From: Bacteroides neonati
GTDB taxonomy: Bacteria; Bacteroidota; Bacteroidia; Bacteroidales; Bacteroidaceae
NCBI RefSeq assembly: GCF_000499785.1
Contig: NZ_HG726020.1
Coordinates: 833,515-897,514 of the forward strand
DNA length: 64,000 nt
Direction of reading: 5' to 3'
Of this stretch, positions 38,562-45,383 are shown piece after piece; the stretch's first letter is position 1; each line of letters starts with the position of its first letter. A program made the position numbers and the translations under genes. Below the pieces are notes generated by a model that saw only the letters and a list, made by a program, of their open reading frames with translations, was not told the DNA's origin and searched no databases.

Positions 38562-38680
38562 TTATTTTTCATTAATAATATTCTACATAACAGTTATATT
38601 TTATCTAAGTTTTATTCATCTTTTCAAGTTTTAGTATTAGTTAATAAGTTAATTTACAAATATTTAAACATCAGCCAAGT

Positions 38681-38703
38681 GCTAAGTTCTCACAGAACTT
38701 AGC
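38681..38703. repeat. Palindromic site downstream of fecR
   Basis: GCTAAGTTCT and its exact reverse complement AGAACTTAGC are separated by CAC. It sits 34 bp past the fecR stop codon and carries the same core as 38545..38561 in opposite orientation. It can form a 10-bp hairpin but has no T-run. Confidence 0.75.
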
Positions 38704-38736
38704 AGAAAAAATTAACAAATTTTTCATTGATTAATT

Positions 38737-39684
38737 TTAATACAATGTAACATATTTATTCGACTTTTTCCGTTTCAGATCAAACGTGAAGCAAACCTTA
38801 TCCAAAATATCTTCTAAAGGCTCCCCCTTGCGAATAACACCCGAGAACTTTGATTTCTCATAGTCTGTATTTTTCAATACAATATCAATTTTATAAGTCC
38901 GATTTAAGAAGCTAATCAACTCCCCTAACGGCTTATCTACAAATCGATATTCTGAGCTCCGCCAATCGTATTCTACCGCATCTACATGGGTAAGCATCAC
39001 ATTCTTATTAACAGCATCATAAACGATCCGATCGGAGGGCTTCATTTCGACTGCTGTTTCTGATTCGGGGGGGGTGAATGCAACCTTACCACTGAATAAG
39101 ATCACTTCAGCCTTCTTTTGCTCGGATTTAATAGTGAAAACAGTCCCTTTTACCTCCACACACGAACCATTAAAATAAACTCGGAAAGGCGAAGAAGGCA
39201 TCTTAACGACATCGAAAAAAGCCTCACCATCAAGTAGCACTCGTCTGTCTTCGCGAAAATCTTTTTTATAGCGCAATGTCGTACCGGCATTCACCCAAAC
39301 GGTTGAACTATCGGGAAGCACTAACGCCATTTTACTATCCAGAGGTGCCGTTACCGTCATATATGAGTCGGTCATAACATTGGCAATCCATAAACCAACC
39401 AATAATATGGCCACTGCAGCAGCAGTAGCAGTGCCCAATCGGATGAGACGGGTTTTATTTGTCGGTTTGGTGATTGCAGGGGCATTTTTCTCCCAGCAAA
39501 CAGTGGTTATGTTTTTCCAGATTACACTCGAATCGACCTTCTCCAAGATATGTTTATCGGTCTTTTCCTCCCACTGACGAGATAAAAGTTCTTTCATCGG
39601 CTGTTGCTCTGAAAGGTGAATCTTCTCGGAAGAATTAAGTCCCCGAACCAACATTTTCTTAATAAGTGCTGCTATATTATCCAT
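38737..39684 (-). CDS. FecR-type anti-sigma factor of the PUL
   Basis: 315 residues. The cytoplasmic N-terminus (about 1-80) would bind the sigma factor; one membrane helix spans about residues 84-104 (ATAAAVAILLVGLWIANVM); the periplasmic FecR domain (about 110-205, KMALVLPDSSTVWVNAGTTL) and a DUF4974 domain (about 245-315, YRFVDKPLGELISFLNRTY) follow. In these systems the STN domain of the partner SusC touches FecR when ligand is imported and so releases the sigma factor. It is upstream of susC on the same strand, with a 269-bp gap, and divergent from the sigma gene. Confidence 0.93.
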   Translation of the reverse strand: MDNIAALIKKMLVRGLNSSEKIHLSEQQPMKELLSRQWEEKTDKHILEKVDSSVIWKNITTVCWEKNAPAITKPTNKTRLIRLGTATAAAVAILLVGLWIANVMTDSYMTVTAPLDSKMALVLPDSSTVWVNAGTTLRYKKDFREDRRVLLDGEAFFDVVKMPSSPFRVYFNGSCVEVKGTVFTIKSEQKKAEVILFSGKVAFTPPESETAVEMKPSDRIVYDAVNKNVMLTHVDAVEYDWRSSEYRFVDKPLGELISFLNRTYKIDIVLKNTDYEKSKFSGVIRKGEPLEDILDKVCFTFDLKRKKSNKYVTLY

Positions 39685-39815
39685 CTTTTCGATATTTCAT
39701 TTGGGTTGTATATAGTAAATACAAATCAAAGCATACCTCCCCCCCTCCCGATTCTCATTTTTTTTAATAAAAACAATAATTTCATCAAAGACTAATCGAT
39801 ATCAAATTATTTCCT

Positions 39816-39823
39816 TATTTTTG
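39816..39823 (+). promoter_or_regulatory. -7 promoter box for the PUL sigma factor gene
   Basis: TATTTTTG matches TAnnTTTG, 47 bp before the ATG at 39871. No equally good match was found before fecR or susC, which may instead depend on the ECF sigma factor. Confidence 0.5.
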
Positions 39824-39870
39824 CGCAGACAATTTGTAGTAAAAAGCACATAACACTTGAGTAAATCTAA

Positions 39871-40434
39871 ATGGAAGAGAAAGCGATCATAGTGCAGTTA
39901 AAAGAAGGAAATCACCAGGCATTCGAGTGGATATACACAACCTATTGGAGCCAAGTGTACAATTTTTGCCGCCTATACATCAACTCTATTGAAGATACGA
40001 AAGAGATCGTTCAACAGGTTTTCGTGAAAATATGGGAAACGCGTGCGTTTATTAAAGAAGAGGAAAATTTTAAGGGATTTCTGTTTATTATTACCCGAAA
40101 CATCATTTTCAACCAATCAAAGAAAAAGTTTAATGAAGACTTTTATAAATTGTCCGTACTAAATGCATATAGCTCGTCGGATATACAAACTGAGCATGGT
40201 ATAGAAGAGGAGATAGAAGTAGCGCAACTAAGCGAGTACATCAACCAACTAATCGACAGCCTACCACCGAGGCAAAAAGAAGTCTTTCTACTAAGCCGAA
40301 AATCGCATCTTAGCTATAAAGAAATTTCGACCCGTCTAAATATTAGTGAGAAGACGGTAGAACACTACATTTCCAAAGCTATAAAATACCTGCGACAGAA
40401 CATACAACTGATGCTGATTTTTCTTGCTTGCTGA
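39871..40434 (+). CDS. ECF RNA polymerase sigma factor (Bacteroides expansion type)
   Basis: 187 residues with sigma region 2 (about 20-90, YNFCRLYINSIEDTKEIVQQVFVKIWE) and region 4 (about 125-180, IDSLPPRQKEVFLLSRKSHLSYKEISTRLNISEKTVEHYI broken here into its helix-turn-helix parts). It belongs to the family paired with FecR regulators in Bacteroides PULs. Its gene is divergent from fecR, while most such pairs run in the same direction. Predicted role: transcribe the susC-to-DUF3472 genes once FecR is triggered. Confidence 0.92.
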   Translation: MEEKAIIVQLKEGNHQAFEWIYTTYWSQVYNFCRLYINSIEDTKEIVQQVFVKIWETRAFIKEEENFKGFLFIITRNIIFNQSKKKFNEDFYKLSVLNAYSSSDIQTEHGIEEEIEVAQLSEYINQLIDSLPPRQKEVFLLSRKSHLSYKEISTRLNISEKTVEHYISKAIKYLRQNIQLMLIFLAC

Positions 40435-40838
40435 AAATGGAATTTAACAATGTTAATAATTTCAATCACTGCACCCCTTCTCTTACACAAAAGTATATAG
40501 TTTTGATACCAAAAAGTACGTATTGATAGGGATCAAAACTACCTATTTAACACACTCTTAAAATAGTTCTTTTTCAAGCCAAGAAAAGCTTTTATATAGA
40601 TATATTAAAAAAGGAAATATACTACTGATATACAATTACTTGAAAGCATTCTATTGATACTCCCAAAGGCTCATCTTTTCTTCTTTCTTTCATGTGATTC
40701 TTCACCCCAATAGAACGATACTTATCTATTTCTTAACTTCACTCCCCCAGAAAACAGTTATCCGGGCATCTTAAATGCTTTTCATTCGGCTATATACAGC
40801 TTTCTCAAAAGTACTGAAATACCTTATACTATTTACAG
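40435..40838. other. Gene-free stretch between the PUL sigma gene and the Spy-like gene
   Basis: About 460 bp separate the two convergent genes. Apart from the inverted repeat at 40498..40541 and the terminator at 40839..40877 I see no open frame with coding character and no RNA fold. Confidence 0.5.
40498..40541. repeat. Imperfect inverted repeat downstream of the PUL sigma gene
   Basis: TAGTTTTGATACC (40498..40510) and GGGATCAAAACTA (40529..40541) pair with one mismatch around an 18-nt spacer. It may end the sigma transcript, but no T-run follows. Confidence 0.55.
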
Positions 40839-40877
40839 CAAAAAGCCACCATCCGCTAAACGAATGGTGGCTTTTAT
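40839..40877 (-). terminator. Intrinsic terminator of the Spy-like gene
   Basis: A stem of about 12 bp built on AAAAGCCACCAT and its complement ATGGTGGCTTTT with an 11-nt loop and A/T flanks, 18 bp beyond the stop codon on minus. Confidence 0.88.
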
Positions 40878-40895
40878 CTTTTCATTTCTTATTCT

Positions 40896-41357
40896 TTATT
40901 TGCGAGGACGTGCTCCGTCGTGCTTCCGGTTTACTCCTTTAAGCAGCTCACGGTGAAAATGCATCTCGGCACGCTGAACCATATAAATCTTCTTACTGGA
41001 CAATATCTTTTTGAACTTCTCAAAATAAGACTTCTCCAACTGATCCGAAGCAATACGGGTATCATACACTTTCTCCAGAATCTTATTGTATTCGGCTTCC
41101 GTTGTATCTTCGTTTCTACCTTTACGAATCAGGCTCCAGGCCTCATCGTTGAGTTGCTTCTTTTGGTCTTGAAGTTCAAAATATATGGGAAAGAATTTGG
41201 CTGCCTCTTCCTTTGTTAGCGCTGCTTTCTCTGTAATGAATGCTTGTTGTTTGGCTCTAAATTCCTCGGGGGATAGTCGTTGATCGCATCGTTCAACTGC
41301 ATGTAGCAACGGTAAGAAGCTCACAACCATTAATAACAGAATAATTACCTTTTTCAT
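40896..41357 (-). CDS. Small periplasmic Spy/CpxP-like helical protein
   Basis: 153 residues with a signal peptide (MKKVIILLLMVVSFLPLLHAV). The mature protein is all-helical and charged, with RLSPEEFRAKQQAFITEKA and ALTKEEAAKFFPIYFELQDQ; this pattern resembles Spy/CpxP-type stress chaperones without being a clear member. The C-terminus is basic (NRKHDGARPRK). It is the third gene of an ECF sigma / membrane protein / small exported protein run, the layout expected of an envelope-stress module with an exported effector or sensor. The gap to the upstream gene is 26 bp. Confidence 0.8.
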   Translation of the reverse strand: MKKVIILLLMVVSFLPLLHAVERCDQRLSPEEFRAKQQAFITEKAALTKEEAAKFFPIYFELQDQKKQLNDEAWSLIRKGRNEDTTEAEYNKILEKVYDTRIASDQLEKSYFEKFKKILSSKKIYMVQRAEMHFHRELLKGVNRKHDGARPRK

Positions 41358-41383
41358 TTTTCTACAATCAATTAATATTTTAC

Positions 41384-41761
41384 TTATTCGTCGCCTGCGT
41401 CGCTGAGATAAACATACAATGAATAATCATCCATCATCGAAGCATCGAGTGCCGTATTGATATATTGGTCAGACACATTGGTCGTATCAGTTACTTCGGA
41501 GGCGATGACTGAATCAGTATCTGCTTGGCGATTGGCGGTTGCCACACGAATAATCAATGCAGCTCCAATAAACATTGCCGCCATGTATGCCCAAGGCTTC
41601 ACTTTATCCCAAAGAGTCACTTTATGTGTCTCAAAAGTTGCCTTTTCGCGTTCGGGAAGTTTATTCATAACCTCTGAAGTCAGATTATCGAAATAACCTT
41701 CGGGTACTTTAAAGGAATTTCCTGCTCCCGCTTTTCGCAATATGTTATCGTCTTCTTTCAT
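41384..41761 (-). CDS. Single-span membrane protein, anti-sigma factor candidate
   Basis: 125 residues from the ATG at 41761 (MKEDDNILRKAG), preceded by an unusual Shine-Dalgarno-like GGAG seven bases upstream; the frame also opens at an ATG at 41791. The cytoplasmic N-terminus has the motif FKVPEGYFDNLTSEVMNKL common in Bacteroidetes membrane proteins next to ECF sigma genes. One helix (about WAYMAAMFIGAALIIRVA, residues 57-74) is followed by an acidic outer tail. Position right after the sigma gene suggests it holds the sigma factor at the membrane. No zinc-binding HxxxCxxC motif is present, so it is not a ZAS-type anti-sigma. Confidence 0.75.
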   Translation of the reverse strand: MKEDDNILRKAGAGNSFKVPEGYFDNLTSEVMNKLPEREKATFETHKVTLWDKVKPWAYMAAMFIGAALIIRVATANRQADTDSVIASEVTDTTNVSDQYINTALDASMMDDYSLYVYLSDAGDE

Positions 41762-41808
41762 ATTTCTTCTCCTCTCTTTGTTCTTAGACATTTAATGATA
41801 GAAAAGGT

Positions 41809-42360
41809 TTAATCGATTGATTCTAAAAACTTCTCTATTTTCTTCACAGCATGATGATAAGAGGCCTTAAGTGCTCCTACCGAAGTATTGAGTATCTCGG
41901 ACATCTCTTCATATTTCATTTCCTGGTAATATTTCAAGTTGAATACCATACGCTGTTTTTCGGGCAGTGTAAGCAATGCCTTCTGCAAAGCCAGTTGAAT
42001 CTGATCGCCCGAGAAGTAAGTGTCGCTCTCGAGTTTGTCGATCACGGTTGCTTCGGGAGCATCCATAGCCAGTGTATTTGTTGCCCGTTGTTTATTCAAG
42101 AATGTAATACACTCATTCATGGCAATACGATAGAGCCAGGTAGATATCTTAGATTCTGCCCGAAAGTAATCGATATTGGTCCATGCTTTGATAAATGTAT
42201 TCTGAAGAAGGTCGTTGGCGTCATCGTGCGAAAGCACCATCCGACGGATTTGCCAGTATAGTTGCTCGCTATATTGTGCAACAATCCTTTCAAATCCTTT
42301 TCGCAGTGTGTCTTCTTCTTGCAAAAGTGCCAGAACCTCGCGTTCATTATATGGATTCAT
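41809..42360 (-). CDS. ECF RNA polymerase sigma factor, RpoE-like
   Basis: 183 residues with region 2 (LYWQIRRMVLSHDDANDLLQNTFIKAW, about 33-60, then YRIAMNECITFLNKQR) and region 4 (LPEKQRMVFNLKYYQEMKYEEMSEILNTSVGALKASYHHAVKKIE, about 130-178, in parts). Leads the three-gene unit with the membrane protein and the Spy-like protein; a TATATTTG box lies 26 bp upstream. Likely controls an envelope-stress regulon. Different subfamily from the PUL sigma at 39871. Confidence 0.93.
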   Translation of the reverse strand: MNPYNEREVLALLQEEDTLRKGFERIVAQYSEQLYWQIRRMVLSHDDANDLLQNTFIKAWTNIDYFRAESKISTWLYRIAMNECITFLNKQRATNTLAMDAPEATVIDKLESDTYFSGDQIQLALQKALLTLPEKQRMVFNLKYYQEMKYEEMSEILNTSVGALKASYHHAVKKIEKFLESID

Positions 42361-42385
42361 AAATTCATTCGTATATTATTCTGTA

Positions 42386-42393
42386 CAAATATA
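42386..42393 (-). promoter_or_regulatory. -7 promoter box for the RpoE-like unit
   Basis: The minus strand reads TATATTTG, matching TAnnTTTG, 26 bp before the ATG at 42360 and about 43 bp after the rnz stop. Confidence 0.5.
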
Positions 42394-42435
42394 ATGCGTT
42401 CTACGCTATTATACAAACTTTGCTCCTGAAAGTTC

Positions 42436-43350
42436 TCAGAGACTGATACATAGGTTTTCATGGGCTAGAATGGTCGGTTCGAAAACGGCTTTGGCTTCTT
42501 CGAGCAATACTTGCTCATCCTCGTAGCGAGCCGAAAAGTGTCCGATTACCAATTGCTTAACATCTGCATCGAGAGCTATTTGTGCTGCTTGCCGGGCAGT
42601 ACTATGACATGTTTCCTGAGCACGAGCCAATTCGCTTTCGGCAAAAGTCGCTTCGTGAAACAAAAGATCGACCCCACTTATTTGCGGCACTATTTGTTTG
42701 CGGTAGATTGTATCGGAGCAGTATGCATAACGCCGGGGGGGAGCTGCCGGATAGGTGAGCACATTATTGGCTATCACCTCGCCTTCGGGGGTTGTGTAGT
42801 CGCAACCGTTCTTGATCCGGTTCAATTCGTACACAGGTACCTGATAGTAATCAATTTGATCGCGAATGATGTGATTGGGTCCTTGCTTCTCTGAAAAAAG
42901 GAAACCACAACAAGGTATGCGATGCTTCAAGGGAATGGTGGTGACGGTCAGCGAACGATCTTCGTAAACAAGAGTCGGCTGCTTTGTCTCGAATTCATGA
43001 AAGATGACCTGATACTTCAGCGTTTTACAAAAGAAGGCGAGCATCGGGGCAAGCAGCTCTTCAAGACCCTTGGGTGAGTGTATATGCAGTTCGGCCGTGC
43101 GCCCCAATAGCCCGAAGGTAGAGATAAGTCCGGGCAAACCAAAACAGTGATCGCCGTGAAGATGCGAGATAAAGATGTGATTCAGTCGAGAGAACTTCAG
43201 CTTTGATCTGCGAAGTTGCATCTGTGCTCCCTCGCCACAATCGATCATAAAAAGTTTATCGCGCATGTTCACCACTTGCGAAGTGGCAAAGTGGCGTGTG
43301 GTAGGCAATGCAGAACCACAGCCCAGGATATGTAATTCGAATTTCTCCAT
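42436..43350 (-). CDS. rnz: Ribonuclease Z
   Basis: Endonuclease that trims the 3' end of tRNA precursors. The 304-residue protein is of the short tRNase Z form and shows the metallo-beta-lactamase motif HLHGDHCFGLPGL near residue 64, the earlier PTTRHFATSQVV substrate region, further His/Asp ligands in CSDTIYRK and LLFHEATFAE, and the late IGHFSARYED motif. Complete and of normal length. A -7 box lies 9 bp before the ATG. Confidence 0.95.
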   Translation of the reverse strand: MEKFELHILGCGSALPTTRHFATSQVVNMRDKLFMIDCGEGAQMQLRRSKLKFSRLNHIFISHLHGDHCFGLPGLISTFGLLGRTAELHIHSPKGLEELLAPMLAFFCKTLKYQVIFHEFETKQPTLVYEDRSLTVTTIPLKHRIPCCGFLFSEKQGPNHIIRDQIDYYQVPVYELNRIKNGCDYTTPEGEVIANNVLTYPAAPPRRYAYCSDTIYRKQIVPQISGVDLLFHEATFAESELARAQETCHSTARQAAQIALDADVKQLVIGHFSARYEDEQVLLEEAKAVFEPTILAHENLCISL

Positions 43351-43358
43351 AACAGACG

Positions 43359-43366
43359 CAAAGATA
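43359..43366 (-). promoter_or_regulatory. -7 promoter box for rnz
   Basis: The minus strand reads TATCTTTG, directly after the rpsA terminator and only 9 bp before the rnz ATG, so the transcript would have almost no leader. Confidence 0.5.
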
Positions 43367-43368
43367 AA

Positions 43369-43404
43369 GAAAAAAGGGTATCCGTTGCCAGATACCCTTC
43401 TTTT
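43369..43404 (-). terminator. Intrinsic terminator of rpsA
   Basis: Stem GAAGGGTATC / GATACCCTTT around an 8-nt loop, with a T-run on minus, 18 bp beyond the rpsA stop codon. Confidence 0.85.
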
Positions 43405-43421
43405 ATATAGAAATAATAAGA

Positions 43422-45230
43422 TTACTTCTTACCTTCTAACTGTTCTTTCAAAGCAGCCAGAGCGTCGAAATCGCCCAAAGTTGTAGAAGCAGCTTGGTTT
43501 TGAATAGCAGGAGCCGATTCGCTTCTGTTATTGTTGCTGTTTCCGCCCTTCTTAGCATTTGAAGCAGCTTTCTTCTCTGCTCTCTCTTCTGCCTTAGCAA
43601 CATCTTCGAAAATACGGCTGTGAGAAAGGATGATTCTCTTAGCGTCTTTGTTGAACTCGATTACCTTGAACTCAAGTTTCTCGTCCATCTGAGCTTGTGA
43701 GCCATCTTCTTTTACCAAGTGTTTCGGAGTAGCGAAACCTTCAACACCGTAAGGAAGAGCTACAACAGCACCCTTATCCAACATTTCGATGATGGTACCT
43801 TCGTGTACCGAACCTACTGTAAATACAGTTTCGAATACATCCCAAGGATTCTCTTCAAGTTGTTTGTGGCCTAAGCTCAAACGACGGTTGTCTTTGTCGA
43901 TCTCCAATACCTGTACTTCGATGTCTGCACCAATCTGAGTAAATTCAGAAGGATGTTTCACTTTCTTAGTCCAAGAAAGGTCAGAGATATGGATCAATCC
44001 GTCAACACCTTCTTCGATTTCTACGAATACACCGAAGTTAGTGAAGTTACGCACCTTAGCAGTGTGCTTAGAAGCTACTGGATATTTTTGTTCGATAGAT
44101 TCCCATGGGTCTTGTTTCAATTGCTTGATACCCAAAGACATCTTACGCTCTTCGCGGTCCAAAGTCAAGACTACAGCCTCTACATCGTCGCCCACCTTCA
44201 TGAAGTCTTGAGCTGAACGCAAGTGTTGTGACCAAGACATTTCTGAAACGTGGATCAAACCTTCTACACCAGGAGCAATTTCGATGAATGCACCGTAGTC
44301 AGCCATAACCACTACTTTACCCTTCACCTTGTCACCTACCTGAAGTTCAGCGCTCAATGCATCCCATGGGTGAGGAGTCAACTGTTTCAAGCCTAATGCA
44401 ATACGTTTCTTCTCGTCGTCGAAATCAAGGATTACAACGTTCAACTTCTGATCCAGTTCAACTACCTCTTTCGGATCGCTTACGCGGCCCCAAGAAAGGT
44501 CAGTGATATGGATCAAACCGTCTACGCCGCCCAAGTCGATGAATACACCGTAAGAAGTGATGTTCTTAACAGTACCTTCGAGTACTTGACCTTTTTCGAG
44601 CTTGCCGATAATTTCTTTCTTCTGTTGTTCCAACTCAGCTTCGATAAGCGCTTTGTGAGATACAACAACGTTTTTGAACTCTTGGTTGATTTTTACTACC
44701 TTGAATTCCATTGTCTTTCCAACGAATACATCGTAATCGCGGATAGGCTTCACGTCGATCTGAGAACCTGGCAAGAAAGCTTCGATGCCAAATACGTCAA
44801 CGATCATACCACCCTTAGTACGACATTTGATGAATCCCTTGATAATTTCTTCATTTTCCAGAGCAGCATTAACGCGATCCCATGAGCGAGTAGCGCGAGC
44901 TTTTCTGTGTGACAGTACCAACTGTCCTTTTTTGTCTTCCTGATTTTCGATATACACCTCTACAGTGTCACCTACAGTCAATTCAGGATTGTAGCGGAAC
45001 TCATTCAAAGGAATGATACCGTCTGATTTGAAACCGATGTTCACCACAACTTCACGTTTGTTCATTGCGATAACAACGCCGTCAACAACCTCGCGATCGC
45101 TAACTTTGTTAAGCGTACTGTCGTAAGCTTTTTCTAGATCTTCGTGGCTAGCGCTTGTGAAAGACTCGCCATGTTCGTAGGCATCCCAGTTGAAATCTTC
45201 AACAGGAGCGATGTTCTTTAAATTTTCCAT
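43422..45230 (-). CDS. rpsA: 30S ribosomal protein S1
   Basis: 602 residues with six S1 (OB-fold) repeats of about 85 residues; the central ones are clearest (GTVKNITSYGVFIDLGGVDG, GKVVVMADYGAFIEIAPGVE, AKVRNFTNFGVFVEIEEGVD), each followed by LIHI or similar. S1 lets the ribosome bind and unfold mRNA leaders; in Bacteroides, which rarely uses Shine-Dalgarno pairing, it should be especially important. The C-terminal tail (about 565-602) is low-complexity and rich in Lys, Asn and Ala. Its own promoter lies at 45293..45300 and a terminator follows. Confidence 0.97.
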   Translation of the reverse strand: MENLKNIAPVEDFNWDAYEHGESFTSASHEDLEKAYDSTLNKVSDREVVDGVVIAMNKREVVVNIGFKSDGIIPLNEFRYNPELTVGDTVEVYIENQEDKKGQLVLSHRKARATRSWDRVNAALENEEIIKGFIKCRTKGGMIVDVFGIEAFLPGSQIDVKPIRDYDVFVGKTMEFKVVKINQEFKNVVVSHKALIEAELEQQKKEIIGKLEKGQVLEGTVKNITSYGVFIDLGGVDGLIHITDLSWGRVSDPKEVVELDQKLNVVILDFDDEKKRIALGLKQLTPHPWDALSAELQVGDKVKGKVVVMADYGAFIEIAPGVEGLIHVSEMSWSQHLRSAQDFMKVGDDVEAVVLTLDREERKMSLGIKQLKQDPWESIEQKYPVASKHTAKVRNFTNFGVFVEIEEGVDGLIHISDLSWTKKVKHPSEFTQIGADIEVQVLEIDKDNRRLSLGHKQLEENPWDVFETVFTVGSVHEGTIIEMLDKGAVVALPYGVEGFATPKHLVKEDGSQAQMDEKLEFKVIEFNKDAKRIILSHSRIFEDVAKAEERAEKKAASNAKKGGNSNNNRSESAPAIQNQAASTTLGDFDALAALKEQLEGKK

Positions 45231-45292
45231 TAATAATTTGTTTTGAGATCTTTAATTAAATAAGACATTATATTGATTCTATAAATCGGGCG

Positions 45293-45300
45293 CAAAGATA
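45293..45300 (-). promoter_or_regulatory. -7 promoter box for rpsA
   Basis: The minus strand reads TATCTTTG, 62 bp before the rpsA ATG, leaving a leader of about 55 nt that could host autoregulation by S1. Confidence 0.55.
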
Positions 45301-45383
45301 AGGTTATTTTCCGGACTGACAAAAAGATATAATAAAAAAGATTAGTGAATTATGGAAGGGATAACTCACTGCAAATAGTTGAC

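Noticed and set aside
40511..40528. AAAAGTACGTATT in the loop of the 40498 repeat, shared with the cluster at 11625.
   Set aside because: A 13-base match of AT-rich sequence is expected several times by chance in 64 kb; only the four-fold cluster at 11621-11704 stands out.
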